This document shows, piece by piece, positions 1-9,151 of a DNA stretch of 64,000 bases (positions are counted from its first letter, which is position 1; the number at the start of each line of letters is the position of its first letter). The DNA is taken from the NCBI RefSeq assembly GCF_900105805.1, contig NZ_LT629788.1:2728001-2792000 (forward strand), read 5' to 3'. The notes beneath the pieces were generated by a model. That model did no database searches. It worked only from the letters and a program-made list of their open reading frames with translations, and was not told the DNA's origin. Both the position numbers and the translations under genes were made by a program. Source of the stretch: Pseudomonas moraviensis (GTDB lineage: Bacteria > Pseudomonadota > Gammaproteobacteria > Pseudomonadales > Pseudomonadaceae).

Positions 1-18
1 GGCATTTGTAACGCCGCC

Positions 19-42
19 TAAATTAGCCACCCGGCCACTCGT
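19..42 (+). promoter_or_regulatory. PvdS (iron-starvation) box upstream of pvdM
   Basis: TAAAT at 19-23 and CGT at 40-42 are separated by exactly 16 bases, the known -35/-10 pattern for the pyoverdine ECF sigma factor PvdS. It lies 56 bp before the pvdM start, so pvdM-pvdN-pvdO should be switched on by iron starvation. Confidence 0.85.
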
Positions 43-98
43 TCTTCCCAGATAGCAAAGGCCCCTGCGCCTGTACCTCGACGGCGAACCTGAATGAG

Positions 99-1469
99 AT
101 GGCAATGACAAAACCGCGTTGGAAAAAGGCTCTATTCATCGGCCTGCCATTGGCCCTGGCGATCAGCGCCGGCGCAGGATTTCTGGCCTGGGATTACTGG
201 AACAACCCCGGCTACCCGGTGAAGGTGATGAAACAGGCGACCGAATTGCAGGATCGCCTGCTGTCGTTCGACAGCCACATCACCGTGCCGCTGAGTTTCG
301 GCAGCCACGACCACGAAGCCGACAAGGATGGCTCGGGCCAGTTCGACCTGGTCAAGGCCAATCGCGGGCGCCTGTCCGGTGCGGCGCTGACGGTGTTCGG
401 CTGGCCGGAAATGTGGAATGGCCCGAACGCCCCGCACCGCCCGACCGAGGGTTTTGTCGAAGAGGCGCGCAACCAGCAGGAAGTGCGCTACAAGATCATC
501 TCCGGGATCGTTCGCGACTTCCCCAATCAGGCCGGCATCGCCTACACGCCGGATGATTTCCGCCGGCTGCACGGCGAAGGCAAGTTTGCGATTTTCATCA
601 GCATGCTCAACGCCTACCCGCTGGGCAACGACCTGAGCAAGCTCGACCTGTGGGCCGGGCGCGGCATGCGCATGTTCGGTTTCAGTTACATCGGCAACAA
701 CAGCTGGGCCGACTCGTCGCGACCGCTGCCGTTTTTCAATGACTCGCCCGACGCCCTCGACGGGCTCTCTGAGATCGGCAAACAAGCGGTGCAACGTTTG
801 AACGATCTGGGCGTGATCATCGACGTTTCGCAGATGTCGACCAAAGCCCTTGAGCAAGTCGCCGGACTCAGCCGCACTCCGCTGGTGGCCTCGCACTCGG
901 CGCCCCGGGCGGCCGTAGACATTCCGCGCAACCTCAGCGACAAAGAGCTGCAACTGATCAAGAACAGTGGCGGCGTGGTGCAGGTCGTCGCCTTCTCGCA
1001 GTACCTGAAACCGCTGACCCAAGGCACCCAGGACAAACTCAATGCGCTGCGTGCGCGCTTCGATCTGCCGCCGCTGCCCAATCTGGCCATGGCGCTGATG
1101 CCCGGCGATCCGATCATCACTGCCTGGTCGGAACAGAAGCTCGGCCAGTACGCCAGCGGCCTCTACGCGATCCTCGAAGAAGAACCGAAAGCCACCCTCA
1201 AGGATTTCGGCGACGCCATCGATTACACGGTGCGCAAGATCGGTATCGACCACGTCGGCATCGCTTCGGACTTCAACGATGGTGGCGGGATCAAAGGCTG
1301 GGAAAACGTCGGTGAAATTCGCAACGTCACCGCCGAACTGCTGCAGCGCGGCTACTCCGAAGCGGACATTGCCAAGCTCTGGGGCGGCAACTTCATGCGC
1401 GTCTGGGATCAGGTGCAGAAAGCCGCGAAACCGGCACTGGCGTCGCGCCAGGAGGTGGCCCGGCCATGA
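99..1469 (+). CDS. pvdM: PvdM, membrane-anchored dipeptidase-like pyoverdine maturation protein
   Basis: 456 residues with one N-terminal membrane segment (about residues 12-30) followed by a periplasmic renal-dipeptidase (M19) fold. In fluorescent pseudomonads PvdM supports oxidation of ferribactin by PvdP in the periplasm. Several zinc ligands of true M19 dipeptidases look replaced: the usual HxD reads H60-I-T62, the second-shell IDxSH reads IDVSQ, and the bridging Glu is not evident. The ASHS histidine and the terminal ASDF aspartate remain, so classical peptidase activity is doubtful. It is first gene of an operon; its last 4 bases overlap the pvdN start (ATGA). The start at 99 is followed by a second ATG at 105, which could equally be used. 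Confidence 0.93.
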   Translation: MAMTKPRWKKALFIGLPLALAISAGAGFLAWDYWNNPGYPVKVMKQATELQDRLLSFDSHITVPLSFGSHDHEADKDGSGQFDLVKANRGRLSGAALTVFGWPEMWNGPNAPHRPTEGFVEEARNQQEVRYKIISGIVRDFPNQAGIAYTPDDFRRLHGEGKFAIFISMLNAYPLGNDLSKLDLWAGRGMRMFGFSYIGNNSWADSSRPLPFFNDSPDALDGLSEIGKQAVQRLNDLGVIIDVSQMSTKALEQVAGLSRTPLVASHSAPRAAVDIPRNLSDKELQLIKNSGGVVQVVAFSQYLKPLTQGTQDKLNALRARFDLPPLPNLAMALMPGDPIITAWSEQKLGQYASGLYAILEEEPKATLKDFGDAIDYTVRKIGIDHVGIASDFNDGGGIKGWENVGEIRNVTAELLQRGYSEADIAKLWGGNFMRVWDQVQKAAKPALASRQEVARP

Positions 1470-2752
1470 CTGATCGCCGCACTTTTCTGAAACAGGCCGG
1501 CCTGCTCGCCGCCGCCCTGCCCCTGGGCGCCAGCCTGACTGCGCCGGCGGCAATCGCTGCGCCGCCCGCCGCGCCGCGGGATAAATGGGCGCAGTTGCGT
1601 CAGTTGTTCGATCAGGATCCCCAGGCGATTCACTTCGCCAATTTCCTCGTCACCTCGCACCCCAAACCGGTGCGCGAAGCCATCGAACGCCATCGCGCGG
1701 CGCTGGATCTGAATCCGGGTCTGGCGATGGATTGGGATCTGGGCGTCACCGAGAAACGCGAAGAAAACGTGCGCCACTGGGCCGGCCAGTACCTGCAAGC
1801 CAAACCGGGGCAGATCGCCCTGACCGGCAGCACCACCGAGGGCCTGGCGATGATCTACGGCAGCGTGCAGGTGCGCGCGGATCAGGAAATTCTCACCACG
1901 GTTCACGAGCATTACTCGACGCGCAACATCCTCGACTTCCGCAGCCGTCGTGACGGCACCCAGGTGCGCAAACTCAAGCTGTTCGACACCCCGCAGAGCA
2001 TTTCTCTGGATCAGGTGCTCGCCACGATCAACCGCAATATCCGCCCCGAGACCCGCGTGCTGGGCATGACCTGGGTGCATTCAGGCAGCGGTGTGAAGCT
2101 GCCGATCAGCGAGATCTCACATCTGGTCGACGAGCACAACCGTCAGCGCGACGACAAGGACAGGCTTATCTATGTGGTCGATGGCGTGCACGGTTTCGGC
2201 GTCGACGACCTGAGTTTCCCGCAGATGAACTGCGACTTTTTCATCGCCGGCACCCACAAGTGGATGTTCGGCCCGCGCGGCACCGGCATCGTCTGCAGCC
2301 GCACCGAAGAACTGAAATACGTCAGCCCCAGCGTGCCGACCTTCTCCGAGGCCACAGCCTTCTCGACCATCATGACCCCGGGCGGCTATCACGCCTTCGA
2401 GCATCGCTGGGCGCTGGACGAAGCCTTCAAGTTGCACCTGCAACTGGGCAAGGCCGAGGTACAGACGCGCATTCATCAGCTCAACAGCTACCTCAAGCAA
2501 CGCCTGCAGGAGCACCGCAACATCGAACTGGTGACCCCGCTCGATCCGCAGTTTTCCGCCGGTTTCACCTTCTTCCGGATCAAGGACCAGGACAGCGATG
2601 CAGTGGCTGCCTGGCTGATGCAGAACCGGGTGATCTGCGACGCGGTCAGCCGCGACGTCGGGCCGGTGATTCGTACCGCGCCGGGCTTGCTCAACAGTGA
2701 GGCCGAGGTGGATCGCTTCATGAACATCCTCGGCAACAAGCTGCGCGCCTGA
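1466..2752 (+). CDS. pvdN: PvdN, periplasmic PLP-dependent pyoverdine-modifying enzyme
   Basis: 428 residues of the class V aminotransferase/cysteine-desulfurase fold. The N-terminus carries a twin-arginine signal (DRRTFLKQ, then a hydrophobic stretch ending near APAAIA), so the folded enzyme is exported by Tat. The PLP-binding lysine lies in the GTHKW motif near residue 265. In other fluorescent pseudomonads PvdN converts the pyoverdine glutamate side chain to a succinamide. It overlaps pvdM by 4 bases, implying translational coupling, and is followed after 36 bp by pvdO. Confidence 0.95.
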   Translation: MTDRRTFLKQAGLLAAALPLGASLTAPAAIAAPPAAPRDKWAQLRQLFDQDPQAIHFANFLVTSHPKPVREAIERHRAALDLNPGLAMDWDLGVTEKREENVRHWAGQYLQAKPGQIALTGSTTEGLAMIYGSVQVRADQEILTTVHEHYSTRNILDFRSRRDGTQVRKLKLFDTPQSISLDQVLATINRNIRPETRVLGMTWVHSGSGVKLPISEISHLVDEHNRQRDDKDRLIYVVDGVHGFGVDDLSFPQMNCDFFIAGTHKWMFGPRGTGIVCSRTEELKYVSPSVPTFSEATAFSTIMTPGGYHAFEHRWALDEAFKLHLQLGKAEVQTRIHQLNSYLKQRLQEHRNIELVTPLDPQFSAGFTFFRIKDQDSDAVAAWLMQNRVICDAVSRDVGPVIRTAPGLLNSEAEVDRFMNILGNKLRA

Positions 2753-2788
2753 TCCTCGACTGCCGTTTTCCTTTCAAAGAGACGACCC

Positions 2789-3682
2789 ATGAAAAAGCCT
2801 CACGCGTCACTCCTCTCCAAAGCCCTGCCCGCACTGGCGCTGAGCGCGCTTTGCGGCGCACTGATGCCCGGCACTGCGCTGGCGGCGACCGCGCCCGCGC
2901 CCGCGCCGGGCAAAGTGTTCAAGGACTGCAAGGACTGTCCGGAAATGGTCGTGCTGCCGACCGGCAGCTACACCATGGGCACGCCGGACGATGAAGTCGG
3001 CCGTCAGCCCGATGAAGGCCCGTTGCACACGGTGACCTTCAGCAAACCGTTCGCCATCAGCCGCTCGCAGGTGCTGGTGGGCGAATGGGACGCCTATGTC
3101 CGCGAGACCGGCAACAAGCCCTACGACTTCGATGATCGCCCCGGCCGCCGCTGCACCGCCGGCAAGCCCGAGTTCAAACAGACGCCCCGCGACCCGGCGG
3201 TGTGCATGAACGTCGCCGAGGCTCAGGGCTACATCGACTGGCTGTCGAAAAAGACCGGCCAAGCCTATCGCCTGCAAAGCGAATCGATCCGCGAATATGC
3301 CGCCCGGGGCGGCAGCACCGGGCCCTTCCCGTTCTCGTTCGACGAGGGCAAGGATTACCAGATCGCCAAACACGCCAACACCTACGGCGCGGCCGACGGC
3401 TACAACTTCACCTCGCCGGCCGGCACCTTCCCGGCCAACGCGTTTGGTGTGTTCGACGCCCACGGCAACGTCTACGAATGGACCGCCGACTGCTACCACC
3501 CGGACTACTCCGGCGTGCCCGCCGACGGTCGCCCGTGGACCCAGGAAAACTGCGAGCGCCAGGTCATGCGCGGCAACGACTGGGGCGAGGCGCCGATCTT
3601 CTCCCGCTCCGGCAACCGCAACAGCAGCTGGCCGACCAGCAAGGGCGACTGGCTGGGCTTTCGCGTAGTGCGCGACCTCTGA
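2789..3682 (+). CDS. pvdO: PvdO, formylglycine-generating-enzyme-like pyoverdine oxidation factor
   Basis: 297 residues with a cleavable signal peptide (hydrophobic segment to about residue 32, ALA-AT cleavage region). The rest is an FGE-sulfatase (SUMF1-type) domain, seen from MVVLPTGSYTMG near residue 50 through the C-terminal GFRVVRDL. In the pyoverdine pathway PvdO acts in the periplasm at the final oxidation of dihydropyoverdine to the fluorescent chromophore. It is the third gene of the pvdMNO operon, and a hairpin terminator follows at 3695. Confidence 0.94.
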   Translation: MKKPHASLLSKALPALALSALCGALMPGTALAATAPAPAPGKVFKDCKDCPEMVVLPTGSYTMGTPDDEVGRQPDEGPLHTVTFSKPFAISRSQVLVGEWDAYVRETGNKPYDFDDRPGRRCTAGKPEFKQTPRDPAVCMNVAEAQGYIDWLSKKTGQAYRLQSESIREYAARGGSTGPFPFSFDEGKDYQIAKHANTYGAADGYNFTSPAGTFPANAFGVFDAHGNVYEWTADCYHPDYSGVPADGRPWTQENCERQVMRGNDWGEAPIFSRSGNRNSSWPTSKGDWLGFRVVRDL

Positions 3683-3694
3683 CACTGCCCTCGA

Positions 3695-3720
3695 CGAGCG
3701 CAGCCCGTCTGCGCTCGTTT
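3695..3720 (+). terminator. Intrinsic terminator after pvdO
   Basis: CGAGCGCAG (3695-3703), loop CCCGT, CTGCGCTCG (3709-3717), then TTT. The 9-bp perfect stem has a short T run and ends the pvdMNO unit just before the next PvdS-type box. Confidence 0.6.
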
Positions 3721-3743
3721 AAAGAAACTCCGCGACCATTCGT
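3720..3743 (+). promoter_or_regulatory. PvdS-type box upstream of pvdE
   Basis: TAAAG (3720-3724), 16 bases, then CGT (3741-3743): one mismatch from TAAAT-N16-CGT. It is 47 bp before the pvdE start and directly after the pvdO terminator, so pvdE probably has its own iron-starvation promoter. Confidence 0.65.
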
Positions 3744-3790
3744 TTTCCTTAAGTACCGGCACTCCCTCCGCATCGAAGCAGGAATCCTCC

Positions 3791-5440
3791 ATGACCAAGC
3801 CTACGCGTGGGGCGATCAACGAATTGTTCGCCCTGCTCAAGCCCTTCCGCCTGATCGTTTCGGCGTCCATCGTGCTCGGCATGCTCGGCGGCCTGAGCGT
3901 CACCGTGCTGCTGGCGACCATCAACAACGCCCTGCACTCCGATGACGGCCTGACCCCCACGGTGGTGATGATCTTCGCCGGACTCTGTGCCCTCGCCCTG
4001 CTGACGACGATCCTCTCGGACATCGGCACCAACTACGTCGGCCAGCACATCATCGCCAAACTGCGCAAAGAGCTCGGGGAGAAAGTCCTCTCGGCGCCGA
4101 TCGACCAGATCGAACGTTACCGCAGCCATCGCCTGATTCCGGTGCTGACCCACGACGTCGACACCATCAGCGACTTCGCCTTCGCCTTCGCGCCGCTGGC
4201 GATCTCGATGACCGTAACCCTTGGCTGCCTCGGCTATCTGGCCATGCTGTCGTGGCCGATGTTCCTGATGATGCTGGTCGCTATCGCCATCGGCACCACC
4301 ATTCAGGCGATTGCGCGGGCCAAGGGCATGCGCGGTTTCTATGCCGCCCGCGACTCCGAAGACGAACTGCAGAAGCACTACAACGCGATCGCCGAAGGCG
4401 CCAAGGAACTGCGCATCCACCGCCCGCGCCGCCAGCGCATGTTCGTCGCCGGCATTCAGAAAACCGCAGAAAAGATCTGCGACACCCAGATCAAATCGAT
4501 CAACACTTTTGTCATCGCCAAGTCGTTTGGCTCGATGCTGTTCTTCGTGGTCATCGGCATGGCTCTGGCCCTGCAATCGCTGTGGCCGAGCGCCGACAAA
4601 GCGGTGATGAGCGGCTTTGTTCTGGTCCTGCTGTACATGAAGGGGCCGCTGGAACACCTGATCAGCACTCTCCCGATCATCAGCCGCGCGCAGATTGCCT
4701 TCCGCCGCATCGCCGAACTCAGCGAACGGTTCTCCTCGCCGGAGCCGCACCTGCTGCTGCAGGATCAGGGCAACAAGCCTGCCGCCGTCGAGAGCCTGGA
4801 ACTGCGCAACGTGCGCTACGCCTTCCCGGCCGTGGAAGGCAGCGAACCGTTTCGCCTCGGCCCGGTAAACCTGCGCATCGAACAGGGCGACATCGTGTTC
4901 ATCGTCGGTGAGAACGGCTGCGGCAAAACCACACTGATCAAATTGCTGCTGGGCCTGTATGCGCCGACCGAGGGCGAAATCCGCGTCAACGACAAGCCGA
5001 TCACCGCGGTCAACCGCGATGATTACCGCCAGAACTTCACGACGATTTTCGCCGACTACTACCTGTTCGATGACCTGATTCAGGGCGATCGTGAAGTGCC
5101 GCAGGATGCCACCCGCTACCTCGAGCGCCTGGAGATCGCGCACAAAGTCAGCGTGCGCGATGGCGCCTTCAGCACTACCGACCTGTCCACCGGCCAACGC
5201 AAACGCCTGGCACTGGTCAATGCCTGGCTCGAAGAGCGCCCGGTGCTGGTGTTCGACGAATGGGCCGCGGATCAGGATCCGACGTTCCGGCGGATCTTCT
5301 ATACCGAGCTGCTGCCCGACCTCAAACGTCTGGGCAAAACCATCATTGTGATTTCCCACGACGACCGTTACTTCGACGTCGCCGATCAGCTCGTGCGCAT
5401 GGAGGCCGGCAAGGTCAAAAGCGAACTGCAACCCGCCTGA
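3791..5440 (+). CDS. pvdE: PvdE, ABC transporter exporting the pyoverdine precursor to the periplasm
   Basis: 549 residues fusing a six-helix ABC membrane domain (about 1-320) to a nucleotide-binding domain (about 335-549). The NBD shows Walker A GENGCGKTTL, signature LSTGQRKRLAL and Walker B VLVFDEWAADQD, with the switch histidine in VISHDD. PvdE carries the acylated, non-fluorescent ferribactin across the inner membrane, where PvdM, PvdN, PvdO and PvdP act. Exporter half-transporters of this kind work as homodimers. It is preceded by a PvdS-type box and followed by fpvA in the same direction. Confidence 0.95.
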   Translation: MTKPTRGAINELFALLKPFRLIVSASIVLGMLGGLSVTVLLATINNALHSDDGLTPTVVMIFAGLCALALLTTILSDIGTNYVGQHIIAKLRKELGEKVLSAPIDQIERYRSHRLIPVLTHDVDTISDFAFAFAPLAISMTVTLGCLGYLAMLSWPMFLMMLVAIAIGTTIQAIARAKGMRGFYAARDSEDELQKHYNAIAEGAKELRIHRPRRQRMFVAGIQKTAEKICDTQIKSINTFVIAKSFGSMLFFVVIGMALALQSLWPSADKAVMSGFVLVLLYMKGPLEHLISTLPIISRAQIAFRRIAELSERFSSPEPHLLLQDQGNKPAAVESLELRNVRYAFPAVEGSEPFRLGPVNLRIEQGDIVFIVGENGCGKTTLIKLLLGLYAPTEGEIRVNDKPITAVNRDDYRQNFTTIFADYYLFDDLIQGDREVPQDATRYLERLEIAHKVSVRDGAFSTTDLSTGQRKRLALVNAWLEERPVLVFDEWAADQDPTFRRIFYTELLPDLKRLGKTIIVISHDDRYFDVADQLVRMEAGKVKSELQPA

Positions 5441-5447
5441 TCGAGGC

Positions 5448-5493
5448 AGCCGCGAACGAGCCGGAGAAAAAACTTTTCCGGTTTGCCGCGGCT
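5448..5493 (+). terminator. Stem-loop between pvdE and fpvA
   Basis: Nested inverted repeat: AGCCGCG (5448-5454) pairs with CGCGGCT (5487-5493), enclosing a second CCGGA/TCCGG stem. There is no clear T tract afterwards, so it may attenuate rather than fully stop readthrough into fpvA. Confidence 0.4.
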
Positions 5494-5503
5494 TCCTCGT
5501 CTT

Positions 5504-5525
5504 AATGAGATGAATAAGAACCATT
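5504..5525 (+). promoter_or_regulatory. Possible Fur-box-like site upstream of fpvA
   Basis: AATGAGAT...ACCATT at 5504-5525 is an imperfect palindrome resembling the AATGAGAAT/ATTCTCATT form of Fur sites. No TAAAT-N16-CGT box is visible in the 115 bp before fpvA, so direct Fur control or readthrough from pvdE are the alternatives. Confidence 0.35.
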
Positions 5526-5555
5526 AACAACTATACCTGCCAAGGTCTTAACCTC

Positions 5556-8039
5556 ATGTCCGCATCCCGTTTCATGCTTCGCCCTCTGACTCGAGCCCTG
5601 CTGATGCACGGCGCGACCCGCACTCGCCTGGCCGGTAGCGGCCTGGGTCTGGCACTGACCCTCGCGGCGGCGCCCTATGTCCAGGCCCAGGAATGGACCC
5701 TGAACATCCCTGCCCAACCGCTGGCCCAGGCCCTGCAGACCCTCGGTCAGCAAACCAGCCTGCAAATCGTCTACAGCCCGGAGAGCCTGCAAGGCCTGCG
5801 TTCCAGCGCCCTCAACGGCCGCTATCAGGACGACGAGTCGCTCAAGGCGATGCTGAGCGGCACCGGCATCCGTTATCAGCGTGACGGCAACACCGTCACC
5901 GTGCTCGGCCCGGCCACCAGCGGCAGTGCGATGGAACTGGCCCCGACCAACGTCAACGCCAACCGCCTTGGCGCCACCACCGAGGGCAGCAACTCCTACA
6001 CCACCGGCGGCGTGACCATCGGCAAGGGCGTGCATTCGCTCAAGGAAACTCCGCAGTCGGTCACGGTGATGACCCGCAAGATGCTCGACGACCAGAACCT
6101 CAACACCATCGAACAGGTGATGGAGAAGACCCCGGGCATCACCGTTTACGACTCGCCCATGGGCGGCAAGTATTTCTACTCGCGCGGTTTCCGCATGACC
6201 GGCCAGTACCAGTACGACGGCGTGCCGCTGGACATCGGCAGCAGCTACGTGCAGGCGGACAGCTTCAACAGCGACATGGCCATCTATGACCGCGTGGAAA
6301 TCCTTCGCGGCGCGGCCGGCATGATGAAGGGCGCGGGCGGCACTGCCGGCGGCGTCAACTTCGTGCGCAAGCGCGGCCAGGACACCCCGCACACGCAGCT
6401 GTCGCTGTCGGCGGGCACCTGGGACAACTACCGCGGCCAGGTCGACACCGGCGGCCCGCTGAACGACGCCGGCACCGTGCGTGGTCGCGCCGTCGTCACC
6501 CAGCAGACCCGGCAGTATTTCTATGATGTGGCTGAACGCCGCGACCAGATCTACTACGGCGCGCTGGACTTCGATCTCAGCCCCGACACCACCCTCGGTC
6601 TGGGCATGGCCTATGAAGACGTCGACGCCACCCCGTGCTGGGGTGGCCTGCCGCGCTACGCCGACGGCTCCGACCTGCACCTGAAACGCTCCACTTGCCT
6701 GAACACCTCGTGGAACAACCAGCGCAGCAAACGCGCCACCTACTTCGCCGACGTCAAACACCAGTTCAACGACGACTGGTCGCTGAAAGTCGCCGGTGTC
6801 TACTCGCGCAACACCCAGGACATGGAATATTCCTTCCCGAGCGGCACCGTGCCATTGGGCGCCACCGCCACCAATACGCTGATGCTCGGCAGTACCTATG
6901 ACTACGACCAGCGCGATTACGGTTTCGATGCCTACGTCGACGGCAAATTCGACGCTTTCGGCCAGCAGCACGAACTGATCGTCGGCGCCAACGCCAGCCG
7001 TTCGCACAAGGACGACTTCTACGCGGTGGCGGCATTGCCACAGCGTCAGAACGTGTTCAACCCGAACCACAACATCCCGCAGCCGGATGAAAGCTACTAC
7101 CTGGCCAACGCCTCCCGTGGCGGCCCGGTGGACATGCACATCAAGCAATATGGCGCTTACTCGATCGCCCGCCTGAAACTCGCCGACCCGATGACACTGG
7201 TGCTCGGCAGCCGGGTTAGCTGGTACAAATCCGACACTGACTCGGTGCAGTACTTCCGCGGCGAAGGCACCGACGTCAACACCAAGTCCACCGAAACCGG
7301 CCAGGTCACGCCGTTCGCCGGCCTGCTCTACGACCTCAACGACAACCTGACCGCCTACGCCAGCTACACCGACATCTTCACCCCGCAAGGCTCGTACAAG
7401 ACCATCGATGGCAGCACGCTCAAGCCGCTGATTGGCCAGAGCTACGAACTGGGGATCAAGGGTGAGTGGTTCGACGGTCGTCTGAACACCACGTTCAACC
7501 TGTTCCGCACTATTCAGAAAGATGCGGCCCAGGATGACCTGCGTTGCGAAGACAGTTCGTGCCAGATCAACTCGGGCAAGGTCCGCGCCCAGGGCTTTGA
7601 AGCTGAAGTCAGCGGTGAAGTGATCGAGCGCCTGCAATTGCTGGCCGGTTATACCTACACCCAGACCAAGGTGCTGGAAGATGCCGATGCCACTCAGGAT
7701 GGCGCGGTCTACAACTCTTACGTGCCGCGTCACCTGTTGCGCGTATGGGGTGATTACGCCCTGAGCGGGCCGCTGGATCGGGTGACGATTGGTGCGGGTG
7801 TCAATGCGCAGACGGGCACCTACCGGGTTTCGCCTCTGGGCGGGGACAATGTCGATGGCGCGGGTTATGCGGTCTGGAACGGTCGCATTGGTTATCGGAT
7901 TGATGACACCTGGTCGGTGGCGTTGAACGGCAACAACCTGTTTGACAAGCGTTATTACGCGACCATCGGGACCGAGGGGTTCGGTAACTTCTACGGCGAA
8001 CCGCGGAATTTTGTGATGTCGGTGAAGGCTGATTTCTGA
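5556..8039 (+). CDS. fpvA: FpvA, TonB-dependent ferripyoverdine receptor with signalling domain
   Basis: 827 residues. A long signal sequence ends near YVQAQ (about residue 45). It is followed by an STN signalling domain (about 46-120), a plug domain (about 160-275) and an outer-membrane beta-barrel ending in the terminal aromatic residue of VKADF. The STN domain indicates that ligand binding is reported to an anti-sigma factor of the FpvR type; neither fpvR nor fpvI is in this window. It sits between the export gene pvdE and the NRPS operon, so its specificity should match the peptide made here. A strong terminator follows. Confidence 0.95.
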   Translation: MSASRFMLRPLTRALLMHGATRTRLAGSGLGLALTLAAAPYVQAQEWTLNIPAQPLAQALQTLGQQTSLQIVYSPESLQGLRSSALNGRYQDDESLKAMLSGTGIRYQRDGNTVTVLGPATSGSAMELAPTNVNANRLGATTEGSNSYTTGGVTIGKGVHSLKETPQSVTVMTRKMLDDQNLNTIEQVMEKTPGITVYDSPMGGKYFYSRGFRMTGQYQYDGVPLDIGSSYVQADSFNSDMAIYDRVEILRGAAGMMKGAGGTAGGVNFVRKRGQDTPHTQLSLSAGTWDNYRGQVDTGGPLNDAGTVRGRAVVTQQTRQYFYDVAERRDQIYYGALDFDLSPDTTLGLGMAYEDVDATPCWGGLPRYADGSDLHLKRSTCLNTSWNNQRSKRATYFADVKHQFNDDWSLKVAGVYSRNTQDMEYSFPSGTVPLGATATNTLMLGSTYDYDQRDYGFDAYVDGKFDAFGQQHELIVGANASRSHKDDFYAVAALPQRQNVFNPNHNIPQPDESYYLANASRGGPVDMHIKQYGAYSIARLKLADPMTLVLGSRVSWYKSDTDSVQYFRGEGTDVNTKSTETGQVTPFAGLLYDLNDNLTAYASYTDIFTPQGSYKTIDGSTLKPLIGQSYELGIKGEWFDGRLNTTFNLFRTIQKDAAQDDLRCEDSSCQINSGKVRAQGFEAEVSGEVIERLQLLAGYTYTQTKVLEDADATQDGAVYNSYVPRHLLRVWGDYALSGPLDRVTIGAGVNAQTGTYRVSPLGGDNVDGAGYAVWNGRIGYRIDDTWSVALNGNNLFDKRYYATIGTEGFGNFYGEPRNFVMSVKADF

Positions 8040-8058
8040 TTGGTCTTAGTTGTGTGGA

Positions 8059-8091
8059 AGCCCCGCTTTGGCGGGGCTTTTTGTTTTTTGG
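8059..8091 (+). terminator. Rho-independent terminator after fpvA
   Basis: AGCCCCGC-TTTG-GCGGGGCT followed by TTTTTGTTTTTT, 20 bp after the fpvA stop: an 8-bp GC-rich stem with a long T tract. Confidence 0.9.
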
Positions 8092-8097
8092 GATTGG

Positions 8098-9147
8098 GGG
8101 CATATCCGTTGCTGCGGTGAAGGCTACTTAGGGTTCCGCCCTTACGGCGGGTCACTTTTTCCAAACGCCGAAAAAGTAACCAAAAAGGCTTTGCCCCGGC
8201 GTACGGCCCGCTCGCTGGGGCTCGGGGTACCTTCGTTACGGGACCGATCCGGGCGCAGCGGCTCCGGTTGGCTTCGCTGCACCTACACTCGCTGTGTACG
8301 ACTGCGTCGTACGGTCGCTGCGCTCCCACGCCCGGATCGATCCCGTAACGAAGCCTGCCGAAGGGGCAAAAGATCAAAAGCCAGAGCAAAAGCAGAAGCA
8401 GAAGCAAAAGCCAGATCAAAAGCCCCTCACCCTAGCCCTCTCCCAGAGGGAGAGGGGACTAAAACGGGTTGTTTGGCTGGGCTATGCCGACCTGAAATAC
8501 CGAAGCGAACTCAGATCCTGAATCAGATCAAAAGCCCCTCACCCTAACCCTCTCCCAGAGGGAGAGGGGACTAAAACGGGTTGTTTGGCTGGGCTATGCC
8601 GACCTGAAATACCGAGGCGAACTCAGATCCTGAATCAGATCAAAAGCCCCTCACCCTAACCCTCTCCCAAAGGGAGAGGGGACTGACCGAGGTGTTTGGG
8701 CAAGGTACGCCGACTTGCGATACCGAGTCGAATGCAGATTCTGAAAAGCCCGCAGATCGGCTCCCTCTCCCTCGGGAGAGGGCTGGGGTGAGGGGCGAAT
8801 CCAATACAAGACTCAAGCCAAGCGCACGCTTTTCACCACTCAATAGGCCGAGTGTCAGCTCGCCTGCTTTTGATCTTGATCCCCGGGCGACGTCGGAAGG
8901 CTGAGTGGAGGGATTGATCCGGGGGTGGGAGCGCAGCGACCGTTTGGCGCAGCCAAACACAGCGAGTGTAGGTGCAGCGGAGCAAACCGGAGCCGCTGCG
9001 CCCGGATCGATCCCGCAGCGAAGGGACCCGAGCCTGCGAGGGCCGAACGCAGGAGCAAGCCTTTTTGGTTACTTTTTCGGCGTTTGGAAAAAGTGACCCG
9101 CCGTAAGGGCGGAACCGTAATCAGCAACCCCCGCAGCAACGGATATG
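8098..9147. repeat. Composite repeat region with inverted arms between fpvA and the esterase gene
   Basis: This 1.05 kb non-coding interval starts with GCATATCCGTTGCTGCGG and ends with its near inverse CAGCAACGGATATGC. Arms of about 240-250 bp (8098-8349 and 8913-9147) are inverted copies of each other. Between them lie three copies of a 112-bp unit and a palindromic block (8646-8795) bounded by CCCTCACCCTAACCCTCTCC and its inverse. The part from about 8646 to 9147 recurs at 50456-50962. Small ORFs in these arms are in repeat DNA and are not called as genes. Confidence 0.8.
8413..8684. repeat. 112-bp tandem repeat, two full copies and one partial
   Basis: The unit beginning AGATCAAAAGCCCCTCACCC occurs at 8413, 8525 and 8637, an exact 112-bp period. 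Copies one and two differ by only a few bases. The third keeps the first 48 bases and then continues into a diverged version. Confidence 0.9.
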
Positions 9148-9151
9148 CACA

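Noticed and set aside
132..1553. 473-codon frame opposite pvdM, with similar ones opposite pvdE (3749-5530) and fpvA (5502-7733)
   Set aside because: Shadow frames caused by high third-position GC; the + strand genes are clear family members.
8413..8684. Tandem repeat considered as a CRISPR array
   Set aside because: The 112-bp units are nearly identical throughout, without short repeats separated by unique spacers, and no cas genes are present.
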